Shown: positions 40,592 to 49,504 of the stretch, piece after piece | Layout of the letters: each line of letters begins with the position of its first letter | Numbering within the stretch: position 1 is the stretch's first letter | Assembly (NCBI GenBank): GCA_036652795.1 | Contig: JAVVVD010000006.1 | Coordinates: 41,714-105,713 of the forward strand | Origin: JAVVVD01 sp036652795 | GTDB taxonomy: Bacteria > Bacillota > Clostridia > Christensenellales > CAG-138 | DNA length: 64,000 nt | Reading direction: 5' to 3' | Program-made: the position numbers and the translations under genes | The notes under the pieces: generated by a model | Told to the model about the DNA's origin: nothing | The model's database searches: none | The model's input: the letters and a program-made list of their open reading frames with translations, nothing else

Positions 40592-41965
40592 ATGAACCCT
40601 CGTATTGACAAATGGCTTGACGAACATGAGGATGAGCTGATAGGCTCACTGCGCGAGAGCATTCGTATTCCCAGTGTAAAAGCGGAGCCAGGCATGGGCG
40701 CACCGTTTGGAGACGGGGTCAAACTTGCGCTTACACATGTGTTGGAAACCGCAGAGCGTATGGGCTTTACCACATGCGATATGGATGGCTATATCGGCCT
40801 TGTGGATTATGGCGCGGGTGCAGAGACACTGGGCGTTATGGCGCATCTTGACGTGGTGCCTGAGGGCGACGGATGGGACTATAATCCGTTTGGCGGTGAG
40901 TTGGTGGATGGCCGTATTTTAGGACGCGGTGCGATGGACAACAAGGGGCCTGTGTTTGCTTCGCTGTATGCGCTGCGCGCAATAAAGGAATGTGGGATAC
41001 CACTTAAACGTAAAATACGCCTTATGCTGGGCTGCGATGAGGAAAGCGGCTGGGGCTGCATGGACTACTATAAAAAAAATGCGCCGCTGCCGGAGCTTGC
41101 GTTTTCACCAGATGCGGAATACCCCGTGGTAAACTCGGAGATGGGGATATTCCATGGCAATTATTCAAGGGCGTTCGCATCCAAAATACGTGTTGACGCC
41201 GGTACGCGCCCCAATGTCGTGCCAGGCTCGGCAACGGCATATGTGCCGCTGGACGCGCTTGAGGTATGCAAAATTGCGGAGAAATATGCGCAAAGAAGCG
41301 GCTATCCCACGCATGCGCAACAGCAGGGCAATGGCACGCTGATAACGGTAACGGGACTTAATGCGCATGCGTCAATGCCGCATTTGGGAAAGAATGCGCT
41401 AAGCGCACTGCTTGATATGCTAACGATGCTGCCGCTTACAGGTGAAGACGCCGTTATTATTTCAAAGCTGAATGCAATGTTTAAATATGAATATCACGGC
41501 GAAAGCATGGGGCTGGATCACGAGGATGTTTCTGGTAGACTCACGCTTAACATCGGCGTTATGCACTGGGACGAAAAGGGAATACATGAATTTGCTATAG
41601 ATATACGCCATCCGATATCGCTTAGCTGCGATGAGGTAAGACAGACGCTATCTGACCGTCTTTCCGAGGTTGGACTTACGCTGTGCGAAGAGCATGTGCA
41701 AAACGGGCACTATGTTGCGCCTGAAAGCGAGCTTGTAAGCAAGCTGTTGGATGTTTATGCCGCCCGAACAGGCACGAGGCCGGAGCCGCTAAGGATAGGC
41801 GGAGGAACATATGCTAGAGCCATGGATAATGCTGTAGCATTTGGCTGCGAGCGCAAGGGTATAAACAATGCCATTCATATGCCAAATGAGTTTTTAACCG
41901 TTGAGCAGCTTATGGATGATGCAAAAATGATAGCGGACGCAATGATTGCGCTGGCGGCGGAATAA
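40592..41965 (+). CDS. M20-family dipeptidase, PepV-like
   Basis: 457 residues, typical of PepV. The dizinc ligands can be followed: MAHLDVVPEG (His85, Asp87), GRGAMDNKGP (Asp116), DEESGWG (Glu150/Glu151), DAEYPV, and the late HMPNEF His. The lid domain (about 185-365) is present. It cleaves dipeptides with free amino ends, including beta-Ala and D-Ala dipeptides in characterised relatives. GGAGGAAA precedes the start, and a hairpin terminator follows at 41991. Together with the M29 enzyme at 22733 it points to peptide use. Confidence 0.94.
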   Translation: MNPRIDKWLDEHEDELIGSLRESIRIPSVKAEPGMGAPFGDGVKLALTHVLETAERMGFTTCDMDGYIGLVDYGAGAETLGVMAHLDVVPEGDGWDYNPFGGELVDGRILGRGAMDNKGPVFASLYALRAIKECGIPLKRKIRLMLGCDEESGWGCMDYYKKNAPLPELAFSPDAEYPVVNSEMGIFHGNYSRAFASKIRVDAGTRPNVVPGSATAYVPLDALEVCKIAEKYAQRSGYPTHAQQQGNGTLITVTGLNAHASMPHLGKNALSALLDMLTMLPLTGEDAVIISKLNAMFKYEYHGESMGLDHEDVSGRLTLNIGVMHWDEKGIHEFAIDIRHPISLSCDEVRQTLSDRLSEVGLTLCEEHVQNGHYVAPESELVSKLLDVYAARTGTRPEPLRIGGGTYARAMDNAVAFGCERKGINNAIHMPNEFLTVEQLMDDAKMIADAMIALAAE

Positions 41966-41990
41966 AATCAAGTTATGTAGGCGTATAAGC

Positions 41991-42025
41991 AAAAGGCTGT
42001 CCATTTTATGGGCAGCCCAATTTAT
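41991..42025 (+). terminator. Rho-independent terminator after pepV-like gene
   Basis: GGCTGTCCA (41995-42003) pairs with TGGGCAGCC (42009-42017), including one G-T pair, with a 5-base loop, an A run before and an AATTTAT tail after. Confidence 0.7.
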
Positions 42026-42112
42026 ATTCAGCTGTAAAATAGTAATAAGCAGCCATCCAAAGCGGCAGACCAATGTGCGCTTAGCTCCTGATTGCGGCCA
42101 ATTACAGCGGAT

Positions 42113-43243
42113 TTAAGTCGTGCGCTTCTTTTCTTCGATGCGCTTTGTCACCCATTCGGAGGCAAGTGTGTATATCACTGCCATTATGGGTACGGCGAGT
42201 ATCACGCCGGGTATGCCGAAGAGCCCGCCGCCAAGCAGTACCGCAACGATTACCCACATCCCCGAAAGGCCAACAGCGTTGCCAACGACCCTTGGATAGA
42301 ATATCTGCTCCTCAAGCTGCTGCACTATGATTATCATCAGCACAAACCAAAGCACCTTTGTTGGATCTACGATGAATATTATCAGCGAGGCGATTATGGT
42401 GGCGCACCATGGGCCTATTATAGGCGCCATCTGAGTAACGCCTACCATAACGCTTACAAGCGGCGCGTAGGGGATGCCAAATATCTTCATCCCTATATAG
42501 CACATTATACCAAGTATGCTGCATTCAAGCACCATGCCCAGTATGTATTTATTAAGCACAAGATTGGTGCGGCTGCATACCTCAAGTATGCGCTCGGCGT
42601 GCTTTTGGCTGAATATAGCGCACGCAAGCTTTTTTAACTGCCGCATAAGTTTTTCTTTATTAAACAGCACATATACGCTCAGTATCATGGCCACCAACCC
42701 CTTAACCACGCCCGCAGCCACATTCATTGTCATAAGCAGCGCACTCTTTACCGCAGTAACTATTATATCGTCAAGCTTGGCAAGCAGGTTTTGTATAGCG
42801 GCGCTGACGCGCGCGGTAGTTTCGGCATTGAAGTTTAGCTTGCGCCATACGCCGTCGCCCCATTCTGCAAGTGAGCCTATATATGTGTCGAAATTATCTA
42901 CAAGCGAGCGTATGCTCTCTATCAGCTTGGGGATTATAAGCAGCACCGTGGTTGCGATTATCGCCAGAACAAACAATATTGCCAGCAGCATGCATACGAC
43001 ACGCTTTGCCGAGGTGCGCTTTTGCCAGCGCGCAAATACGCGGTTTTCCAAAAAGCGCATTGGCATATTGGCAAGAAAGGCGATAACCACACCGGCGAAT
43101 ACGGGCGAGAGTATTTTTAGCACACGATCAACGCTGGCGAATACCTCTTTGCAGTTTGCGCACACATGCCATGTCAGTATTGCGATAACGACTATGAGTA
43201 TATACTTTTTTGCGCTGTCCCACAGCTCCTTGAACTTGCTCAA
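42113..43243 (-). CDS. AI-2E family transporter (PerM/YdiK-like)
   Basis: 376 residues with seven or eight hydrophobic helices. The C-terminal part (TQMAPIIGPWCATI, QQLEEQIFYPRVVGNAVGLSGMWV, FGIPGVILAVPIMAV) is diagnostic of the AI-2E family. Characterised members include putative autoinducer-2 exporters and Na+/H+ antiporters, so the substrate cannot be inferred. The start is TTG 43243 with GGTGAG upstream. It begins 7 bases after the udk stop and is therefore co-transcribed with it. Confidence 0.92.
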   Translation of the reverse strand: MSKFKELWDSAKKYILIVVIAILTWHVCANCKEVFASVDRVLKILSPVFAGVVIAFLANMPMRFLENRVFARWQKRTSAKRVVCMLLAILFVLAIIATTVLLIIPKLIESIRSLVDNFDTYIGSLAEWGDGVWRKLNFNAETTARVSAAIQNLLAKLDDIIVTAVKSALLMTMNVAAGVVKGLVAMILSVYVLFNKEKLMRQLKKLACAIFSQKHAERILEVCSRTNLVLNKYILGMVLECSILGIMCYIGMKIFGIPYAPLVSVMVGVTQMAPIIGPWCATIIASLIIFIVDPTKVLWFVLMIIIVQQLEEQIFYPRVVGNAVGLSGMWVIVAVLLGGGLFGIPGVILAVPIMAVIYTLASEWVTKRIEEKKRTT

Positions 43244-43250
43244 CTTTTAC

Positions 43251-43883
43251 TCACCGGGCTTCCTTTTCAAACTTTTCTGCCAGTAGTTTGGCCGAAACAT
43301 AGGCCGAAATTGCATCGATAGCCATACGGTTCCTGCCGCCGCGCATCACAGCAAAGTCAGCATCCTGTATGTATTTGCTTATATACTCCTCATACATAGG
43401 TTTAACTGTGGAGAGGTACTGCTCGGCAATATTTTCTATTGATCTGCCGCGCTGACGTATATCACGTTTAACGCGGCGCAGCAGGCACACGTCCTTATCC
43501 ACATGCATGTAGACCTTAAGACTCATCGCATCGCGCATGCGCGGATCGCGGAACATGTGTATCCCTTCAACGATAAGCACATCCGGTGCTTCTATCACTT
43601 CGTCGGTGTCGGCACGCATATGATTGGAATAATCATATCCCTTGCGGGTTATGCTTTTGCCATCTGCCAGTGCGCATACGTCTGCATACATCTCATCGTA
43701 ATCGAATATGCTTGGCTCATCGTAATTTATGTGTACTCGCTCCTCAAATGGCAGGTGCGCATGGTTGCGATAATAGCAGTCCTGTCCAACCACAGCAACG
43801 CTGCACGTGAGCGAATCGGATATTTCCTTGGCAAGTGTGCTTTTGCCGCTGCCAGAGGCTCCGCATATCCCAACGATTATCAT
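43251..43883 (-). CDS. udk: Uridine kinase
   Basis: 210 residues. Walker A GASGSGKST (8-16), VVGQDCYYRNHAHLPFEERVHINYDEPSIFD, KGYDYSNHMR, and the lid VKRDIRQRGRSIENI match the Udk/PRK fold. It phosphorylates uridine and cytidine to UMP and CMP in salvage. TTGGAGA lies before the ATG and a TATAAT lies upstream of that on the same strand, a standard arrangement. It is distinct from the fused kinase at 23849. Confidence 0.93.
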   Translation of the reverse strand: MIIVGICGASGSGKSTLAKEISDSLTCSVAVVGQDCYYRNHAHLPFEERVHINYDEPSIFDYDEMYADVCALADGKSITRKGYDYSNHMRADTDEVIEAPDVLIVEGIHMFRDPRMRDAMSLKVYMHVDKDVCLLRRVKRDIRQRGRSIENIAEQYLSTVKPMYEEYISKYIQDADFAVMRGGRNRMAIDAISAYVSAKLLAEKFEKEAR

Positions 43884-44005
43884 ATGTGTTTATCTCCAAT
43901 TTTATCATTATAAGGTTTATTATACCTTTTTAACCTACAAAACCGCAACATAAAGCACAAATATAATTGGTGTGTTTACTTTTTGTTCAAGCATCGGTTA
44001 TAATT

Positions 44006-44035
44006 TTGATGTTATAATACAGGCATAACTATAAT
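44006..44035 (+). promoter_or_regulatory. Promoter cluster upstream of the NlpC/P60 gene
   Basis: Three TATAAT hexamers lie on this strand at 43999-44004, 44013-44018 and 44030-44035. The last has TTGATG 18 bases upstream (44006-44011) and would start transcription only about 5 bases before ATG 44048. Use of the upstream boxes would give a normal leader with GGAGC as ribosome site. Confidence 0.45.
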
Positions 44036-44047
44036 GGAGCAGAGAAT

Positions 44048-45709
44048 ATGAAAAAATTAACGCAGACAAACAAGAGGATTGAAGATAGATATAAAAAACG
44101 AATTGGCGGTCGCGGCTTCGTAGTTTGGCTGCGGGCAATACCCGCGCGGATTAGGCGGCGTGACCCACGGGTGATTACCGCCTGCCTGGCTGCGTCGCTG
44201 GTGCTGCTGGTGTTGCCGCTGGTACTGGGACTAACGCATATACCAAATGGCACTGACGAGGATGTTATGGCGATAGATGTGGGTACGGGCGTAAGCGATG
44301 TAAGCGGCAGTAATGCAAGCAACGCCCAAACAAACAGCAAAACAAGCAACGTAATTGATATTACACCGCCGCCTACGCCGATTGCGCCGCCATCGCCAAC
44401 GCCGGTACCTATGCTGCTACAGCGCGAGGACAAGGATCCGCTGATAATCACAGTGCAGGAAAGACTGATGGAGCTTGGGTACATGGACTCGGATGAGCCG
44501 ACAGAATATTTTGGACGTCTAACACAGGACGCTATATCTATATTCCAGCGCACCTGCAACCTCACAATAGACGGGGTGATTACACAGGAAGTATATGATA
44601 TGCTGATGGGCGACACGGCGCCAAAATATATGGTAACGGTCGGTATAGAGGGCACGGATGTTAAAGAACTGCAAAAGCGCTTGCGTGAGCTGGGATATAT
44701 AAAGGACGCCACGGGGTATTTCGGAACAGATACGGAGGAAGCTGTGAAGGAATTTCAAAAGCGAAACAAGCTGGACGTAGATGGCAAGGTAGGCGAACAA
44801 ACACGCGAAATGCTATACAGCGAAGATGCTGTGGCGCGCGCAATATCCTACGGCGAAAAGAGCGACGAGGTTAAATCCTATCAGCAGCGCTTGTTTAAGC
44901 TTGGCTACCTTACAACCGAGCCGGACGGTACATTTGGCCGTGATACTGTGGCCGCTGTAAAGCTATTTCAGCAGCTAAATGGTGTAATAGCGGATGGATA
45001 CATAGGCCCTTCCACTAAATCGCTGTTAATGGATAGCAGTGCACAGGCAAATGCAATGACAATAGGACTATCGGGCACAACAGTGGAGCGCGTTCAATCA
45101 CGCCTGAAAAGCCTAAGCTATATAAAGAAGATAACGGGCTATTATGGCTCTGATACAGAAAATGCGGTGCGCGCTTTCCAGAAAATAAACGGCTTGTCGG
45201 TAGACGGCAAGGTAGGCAAGCAGACAATGACTGCGCTGATATCAGATAAAGCCAAGAAGAATACCGGTGAAGCTATATCGGGCAGCGGCGGCAGCAAGCC
45301 ATCGGGCGGCGGTGGCGGTGGCGGCGGCGGTAGCGCATCCAACGGTAATGGCGTTTCAGCCTTTATCTCAGCGGCCGAGAGCGCACTTGGCAGCAGATAT
45401 GTGCGTGCCGGCAAGGGACCTAATGAATTTGATTGCTCAGGCCTTGTATACTATTGCCTTAATCAGGCGGGGGTTAAACAGAGCTATTTGACATCAAAGA
45501 TGTGGCGCACCGTAGGTAAGTACCAAAAGATAGGTTCGCTAAACGATCTTGAGCGCGGTGATGTTATAGTATTCTACGGCCATGTGGCCATAGCCATGGG
45601 GGACGGAACCATGATCGATGCATCCTCTGCCAACGGCAAGGTGGTACATCGTGCATCAAACACAAGCTGGTGCCGCAGCAAATTCATCTGCGCATACAGG
45701 ATATTCTAA
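44048..45709 (+). CDS. Cell-wall hydrolase: four PG-binding repeats and NlpC/P60 endopeptidase domain
   Basis: 553 residues. A basic N-terminus and one hydrophobic helix (about 42-62) act as signal anchor. A Pro/Thr linker (105-122) leads to four peptidoglycan_binding_1 repeats at about 130-190, 198-258, 268-330 and 337-398 (pattern VxxLQxRLxELGYxx...GxFGxxTxxAVxxFQ). A linker with ten consecutive Gly precedes the NlpC/P60 domain (435-553) with catalytic Cys463 in FDCSG and His in YGHVAIA. It would cleave stem peptides in the wall, perhaps in daughter-cell separation or spore-related remodelling. The domain order is common in Clostridia. A GC-rich terminator follows. Confidence 0.93.
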   Translation: MKKLTQTNKRIEDRYKKRIGGRGFVVWLRAIPARIRRRDPRVITACLAASLVLLVLPLVLGLTHIPNGTDEDVMAIDVGTGVSDVSGSNASNAQTNSKTSNVIDITPPPTPIAPPSPTPVPMLLQREDKDPLIITVQERLMELGYMDSDEPTEYFGRLTQDAISIFQRTCNLTIDGVITQEVYDMLMGDTAPKYMVTVGIEGTDVKELQKRLRELGYIKDATGYFGTDTEEAVKEFQKRNKLDVDGKVGEQTREMLYSEDAVARAISYGEKSDEVKSYQQRLFKLGYLTTEPDGTFGRDTVAAVKLFQQLNGVIADGYIGPSTKSLLMDSSAQANAMTIGLSGTTVERVQSRLKSLSYIKKITGYYGSDTENAVRAFQKINGLSVDGKVGKQTMTALISDKAKKNTGEAISGSGGSKPSGGGGGGGGGSASNGNGVSAFISAAESALGSRYVRAGKGPNEFDCSGLVYYCLNQAGVKQSYLTSKMWRTVGKYQKIGSLNDLERGDVIVFYGHVAIAMGDGTMIDASSANGKVVHRASNTSWCRSKFICAYRIF

Positions 45710-45746
45710 CAGCGTTATTGAATACACTCAATTTAGAGCTGTGCTG

Positions 45747-45788
45747 AAATGCCAGGGCGCGCAACGCGCGCCCGACATTTCTTTTGCA
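45747..45788 (+). terminator. Rho-independent terminator after NlpC/P60 gene
   Basis: A GC-only 8-bp stem GGGCGCGC / GCGCGCCC (45755-45762 with 45766-45773) with a 3-base loop. The outer AAATG/CATTT arm and a TTTCTTTT tail complete it. Confidence 0.88.
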
Positions 45789-45867
45789 ATTTAGTATTGG
45801 TCATTTGTTTGCAAAGCTGTAAAATTTAGGCAAAAGAGTAGAATTAGATATTTTAGGGGGGAAAGCA

Positions 45868-46398
45868 ATGAACATTTGGCATGATATCTCACCGAAACGG
45901 ATCACTCCGGAGAGCTTCTACGCAGTGATAGAGATTACCAAGGGAAGCAAGACAAAGTATGAGCTGGATAAGGAAACGGGATTGCTGCGTCTGGATCGGA
46001 TCCTGTATACCTCAACGCACTATCCGGCGAGCTACGGGCTTATACCACGCACATTTGCCGAGGATGGCGATCCGCTGGATGTGCTGGTGCTGTGCAGCGA
46101 GCCAATACAGCCTATGGCGCTGATAAAGTGTTACCCGATAGGCTTGATAACAATGATGGATAACGGCGCTGCGGACGACAAGGTAATCGCAATACCGTTC
46201 GAGGACCCAACATACAATGGATATCAGGATATATCAGAGCTGCCGCGCCATATATTCTCGGAGATGAGCCACTTCTTCTCGGTATATAAATCCCTTGAAC
46301 GTAAGGAGACGAATATAGACGAGGTACAGGATCGTGCCGCGGCCATAAAGGTTGTAAGCGATGCTATAGATAAGTATGTGGAGCTGTATTGCAGATAA
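45868..46398 (+). CDS. ppa: Soluble inorganic pyrophosphatase, family I
   Basis: 176 residues. The family I active site is visible: KYELDKETGLLRLDRILYTS, the signature DGDPLDVLVL (metal-binding aspartates), and ERKETNID. It hydrolyses PPi to phosphate and drives biosynthesis. The leader AGGGGGGAAAGC gives a normal start. It is notable because the window also codes for a membrane H+-pyrophosphatase (57870-59960): PPi can thus be either hydrolysed outright or used to pump protons. A strong terminator follows. Confidence 0.96.
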   Translation: MNIWHDISPKRITPESFYAVIEITKGSKTKYELDKETGLLRLDRILYTSTHYPASYGLIPRTFAEDGDPLDVLVLCSEPIQPMALIKCYPIGLITMMDNGAADDKVIAIPFEDPTYNGYQDISELPRHIFSEMSHFFSVYKSLERKETNIDEVQDRAAAIKVVSDAIDKYVELYCR

Positions 46399-46422
46399 TC
46401 GCTATTTTAGCCGCATTGATAC

Positions 46423-46458
46423 AAAAAAAGTCTCAGGCATACGCTTGAGACTTTTTTA
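46423..46458 (+). terminator. Bidirectional terminator between ppa and permease genes
   Basis: AAAAAAAGTCTCA pairs with TGAGACTTTTTT (46423-46435 with 46446-46457) and ends in a T run. The A-rich left arm makes it functional on the other strand as well. Confidence 0.92.
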
Positions 46459-46491
46459 TATGTAATGTGACAATGGACTAAATGCCGGAAT

Positions 46492-47862
46492 TTAGTTCGC
46501 AGAGATCTCCTTGGGCTTTGAGAAGAAGAGGCCTATCACCATAACAACGGCAAAGATTATAAGATAATATACAACCGCCATACCGTGAGCATATATCGCC
46601 GCAAAAACCATGAACAAGGAACCACAAAGTGCAAGGAGCGGCAGTATTATGCGCTTAAACACACCCATGTCCTTTTCTTTTTTCATGAACATAATGAACA
46701 TTGGGATGTACATTGCGTACAGGGTGATTATTGGCAGCTCTGACGAATCAAAGCAGAACGGACCAAACCACGGTTCTGCACCGTTTATTCCGGTGAGGTT
46801 TGCGCCGTAGAAGTAAACCAGCCAAACCGCGGCAAGCAATACACCAACGATTGAGGAGTTGGTTGGCATATTTGTGACCTTATCGATCTGCTTGAAGACT
46901 TCGGGCTTAGGACCCACATTACGGGCAGCAAGGCTATAGAAGCCGCGGGTGCAACCGAGCATAAGGCCATTGAGCGTGCCCAGGCAGGAAATTACGATAA
47001 ATACAAACAGGATTGTACCGCCAACGTTTGAGAAGATGGTGGAGAAAGCGATCCTTGCGCCATTTTCACCGCCAGCCATCATGACGTCCTTGGTTACGCC
47101 GCCGGCTATACCGATATAGTAGAAAATATAGATGGCTACTACAACGAACGCGCCAAGTACCAGCGCCTTGGGCAGATTTTTCTTTGCGTCCTTTAGCTCT
47201 GCATTTATGCTGGTGGCAATTATCCAACCCTCATATGCGAAAGCTGTTGCTACCACGGCCGCAAACAGTGGGGACCCTGACGTAGCGACAACTGCGGCAG
47301 AGCTGAAGTTCTGTACGGTCATTCCGTTAGCAAGACCGACGATAGTACCTACAACTGCCATTAGTGCAAGCGGTATCAGCTTGATTATAGTGGTGGAAAC
47401 CTGGAACTTGCCCGCTAGCTTGGGCGAAAGCGCGTTGAGCGCATAGTTGGAAACCAGGAATAGCGCCGCAATAAGGAAGCATTCTGGGCCTGCGATGCTG
47501 TACCCTATTAAAACGCAAAGATAACGGGCGGACAGCCATGCCAGAACACTGGTAAGTGTAGGATAATAAATGGTTGCCAAAAACCAGCCGACCATATAAC
47601 CGTATTTTTTGCCTACGGTAACATCGGCATAGTCAACAACACCATTGACATATTCATATTTGGTTGCCATGACTGCAAACGCACAGGAACATGCAATCAT
47701 AATGAGTCCACCGATTAACCATGCCAGTATGCCTAATGGCATATCACCGCCGGTTTTGGTCAGAATTACTTCGGCCTTGAAAAACACACCGGAGCCAATA
47801 ACGATACCGACCACCATTGCTATGGCTGTTGGAAGGCCATACTTCTTTTTGAGTTGTTCCAT
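46492..47862 (-). CDS. APC-superfamily amino acid permease
   Basis: 456 residues with twelve hydrophobic helices. The N-terminal VVGIVIGSGVFFKAE is the consensus unwound helix 1 of APC transporters, and AFAYEGWIIATSINAELKDAKKNLPKAL is the helix 6-7 region of LAT/SteT-type exchangers. Substrate probably neutral amino acids by exchange or proton symport; not fixed by sequence. GAGGGAGA precedes the start. Transcribed alone towards ppa, with which it shares the bidirectional terminator. Confidence 0.93.
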   Translation of the reverse strand: MEQLKKKYGLPTAIAMVVGIVIGSGVFFKAEVILTKTGGDMPLGILAWLIGGLIMIACSCAFAVMATKYEYVNGVVDYADVTVGKKYGYMVGWFLATIYYPTLTSVLAWLSARYLCVLIGYSIAGPECFLIAALFLVSNYALNALSPKLAGKFQVSTTIIKLIPLALMAVVGTIVGLANGMTVQNFSSAAVVATSGSPLFAAVVATAFAYEGWIIATSINAELKDAKKNLPKALVLGAFVVVAIYIFYYIGIAGGVTKDVMMAGGENGARIAFSTIFSNVGGTILFVFIVISCLGTLNGLMLGCTRGFYSLAARNVGPKPEVFKQIDKVTNMPTNSSIVGVLLAAVWLVYFYGANLTGINGAEPWFGPFCFDSSELPIITLYAMYIPMFIMFMKKEKDMGVFKRIILPLLALCGSLFMVFAAIYAHGMAVVYYLIIFAVVMVIGLFFSKPKEISAN

Positions 47863-48069
47863 AAGAATCTCCCTCTTTCCTTTTTCTTTATATGAGCAAA
47901 AATATAAAGATTCAGGTTATTCGTATCCACGGTATACAGTTACAACAATTAATGATAATATATTATTTAGATGGCATTGTCAATAGGTATTAAGCTTTTG
48001 CAACATTATAATGCAATGATTTGCAGCGGATATAAAACCCAACAGTTGACCCATAAATTATTACCAGAA

Positions 48070-48098
48070 TAGACGCATCGTTGAATCGGTGCTATAAT
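48070..48098 (+). promoter_or_regulatory. Promoter of the DUF951-signal peptidase operon, leaderless geometry
   Basis: TAGACG at 48070-48075 (four of six consensus bases) and TATAAT at 48093-48098, 17 bases apart. Seven bases lie between the -10 box and ATG 48106. The apparent ATG at 48097 overlaps the -10 box itself and cannot be the start if this promoter is used. Confidence 0.75.
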
Positions 48099-48105
48099 GG
48101 CAACT

Positions 48106-48312
48106 ATGGTAGAAAAGATAGGTATTGGCGACCATATAATCATGAAAAAACCGCACGCATGCGGTTCAAACGAGTGGGAGGTCACACGCACGGGCGCAGA
48201 CATAAAGCTAAGATGCGCGATGTGCGGGCGAGTGATAATGCTGGACCGATCCGACTTCTTAAAACGCGCCAAAAAAAACTTGAATGAAGGGGCGAAAGAC
48301 CTTGGAAAATAA
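48106..48312 (+). CDS. DUF951 family protein
   Basis: 68 residues. The core KKPHACGSNEWEVTRTGADIKLRCAMCGRVIMLDRSDFLKR matches DUF951, small Bacillota proteins whose conserved His/Cys residues (HxC and CxxC) suggest zinc binding. Their function is unknown. I start at 48106 (MVEKIGIGDHI), which fits homologue N-termini and lies 7 bases after a TATAAT box; there is no Shine-Dalgarno site. The 3' end overlaps the signal peptidase gene, making it the first gene of a three-gene operon. Confidence 0.85.
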   Translation: MVEKIGIGDHIIMKKPHACGSNEWEVTRTGADIKLRCAMCGRVIMLDRSDFLKRAKKNLNEGAKDLGK

Positions 48313-48895
48313 AAAACTAAGCAAGCGCGACCTCAATGCCCTAACCAAGGCGAGCGAAGAGCTGCATAAACAGGATTCTGATTATAGGCGCACAGCCAAT
48401 GTGGAATTTGTTCTTTTTTTCATATTAGTATTGACAATTGCGTTGGCTATACGCATGTTTGTATTTGAGCCTGTGCGTGTGTCGGGGGATTCGATGTATC
48501 CAACACTGCATAACGGCGAGCGTATGTTCGTAACCAAAACGGACTATTGGTTTGAAGAGCCACAAAGGGGCGATATAATAATTTGTTATTATCCAGGGGA
48601 AACACAAACTTGCGTTAAACGCATTGTGGGTCTTCCGGGCGATATTGTGCAGGTGTACAACGGTGCAATGCATATAAATAACGAGATATTTGACGAAAGC
48701 GAATATTGGAACGGCTATATAGATTCGGTTACGTTACCCGTTAGTGTGCCGGAGGGTTGCGTATACGTGGTTGGCGATAACCGCAATTTTAGCTTGGATA
48801 GCCGCAGCACGGACGTAGGGCCTATACCATACAGCAGCATTGTTGGTAAGGTCAGAAGTGTAATATGGCCAATAGCCAATTATAGGGATCTATGA
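48302..48895 (+). CDS. lepB: Signal peptidase I (catalytically complete)
   Basis: About 197 residues. A cytoplasmic N-terminal helix and one membrane anchor (about 36-54) lead to the S26 domain outside. The catalytic dyad is present: Ser64 in VSGDSMYPTL and Lys106 in CVKRIVGLPGD. The conserved GDNRNFSLDSRSTDVGPI box is intact. It removes signal peptides from secreted proteins, of which this window has many. The start is uncertain: TTG 48302 has AAGGGG 9 bases upstream and overlaps the DUF951 stop, while ATG 48284 has no ribosome site and contains that sequence. The stop overlaps the next start (ATGA). Confidence 0.92.
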   Translation: MENKKLSKRDLNALTKASEELHKQDSDYRRTANVEFVLFFILVLTIALAIRMFVFEPVRVSGDSMYPTLHNGERMFVTKTDYWFEEPQRGDIIICYYPGETQTCVKRIVGLPGDIVQVYNGAMHINNEIFDESEYWNGYIDSVTLPVSVPEGCVYVVGDNRNFSLDSRSTDVGPIPYSSIVGKVRSVIWPIANYRDL

Positions 48896-49425
48896 AGGGT
48901 AGAAGTGTAGCACTTCAAAGTGAACATAAGCGGGCGCGCGCAGTGGATATTACAATAACGCTGGCGGTTGTATGTGTGGCGTTGCTCTTTACATTTCTGG
49001 TGTGGCTTGTCGCGCTGCGCGTGGATGACGAAGGTATGGCGCCTACAATCCGCAACGGTGACGTTGTGTTCTTTAATAAGCTGGACTACTTTATGTCTGC
49101 GCCAAAGCGCGGTGATATTGTTGCCTATCGTGATGGCGACGCGGTGCATGTAGGTCGTGTGGTGGCGTTGCCCGGCGAAACTGTTTGCGCGGACGGAGGA
49201 AATATCTATATAGACGGAATGCTGCTTAACGAAAGCGTATATACATATGATTTAAGTCCGGATATACAGCCAATCGTGCTGGATACGGCAAAATGGTTTA
49301 TTATGCCTGATGACAGGGCAAATATGTGCAACACCCCTCAAACTATGATAATACCGATAAATAGAATAATAGGCAGTGCGATGCTGCGTGTTTCGCCAAT
49401 CGACAGGTTTGGCATATTCGAATGA
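48892..49425 (+). CDS. Signal peptidase I-like protein lacking the Ser/Lys dyad (pseudoenzyme)
   Basis: 177 residues, clearly a paralogue of the preceding gene. It has the same single membrane helix (about 20-43), then RVDDEGMAPTIRNGDVVF and HVGRVVALPGETV aligned with VSGDSMYPTL and CVKRIVGLPGD. The catalytic Ser is Gly48 and the Lys is Gly88, and the third box reads PDDRANMCNT where the active copy has GDNRNFSLDS. The reading frame is intact and translationally coupled to lepB (ATGA overlap), so it looks maintained rather than decayed. It may assist or regulate the active peptidase or bind signal peptides; this is inference. Confidence 0.88.
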   Translation: MKGRSVALQSEHKRARAVDITITLAVVCVALLFTFLVWLVALRVDDEGMAPTIRNGDVVFFNKLDYFMSAPKRGDIVAYRDGDAVHVGRVVALPGETVCADGGNIYIDGMLLNESVYTYDLSPDIQPIVLDTAKWFIMPDDRANMCNTPQTMIIPINRIIGSAMLRVSPIDRFGIFE

Positions 49426-49504
49426 TTTATCCAAATATCCGTATATGATGCTTCGCCACGTGCATACCCATGAGAATAACAATAATTATAAGGAGGCCGT
49501 CACA

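Noticed and set aside
44012..45709. Frameshift or fusion in the NlpC/P60 gene because of the Gly10 run
   Set aside because: The GGC/GGT run stays in frame and the catalytic domain continues intact on both sides.
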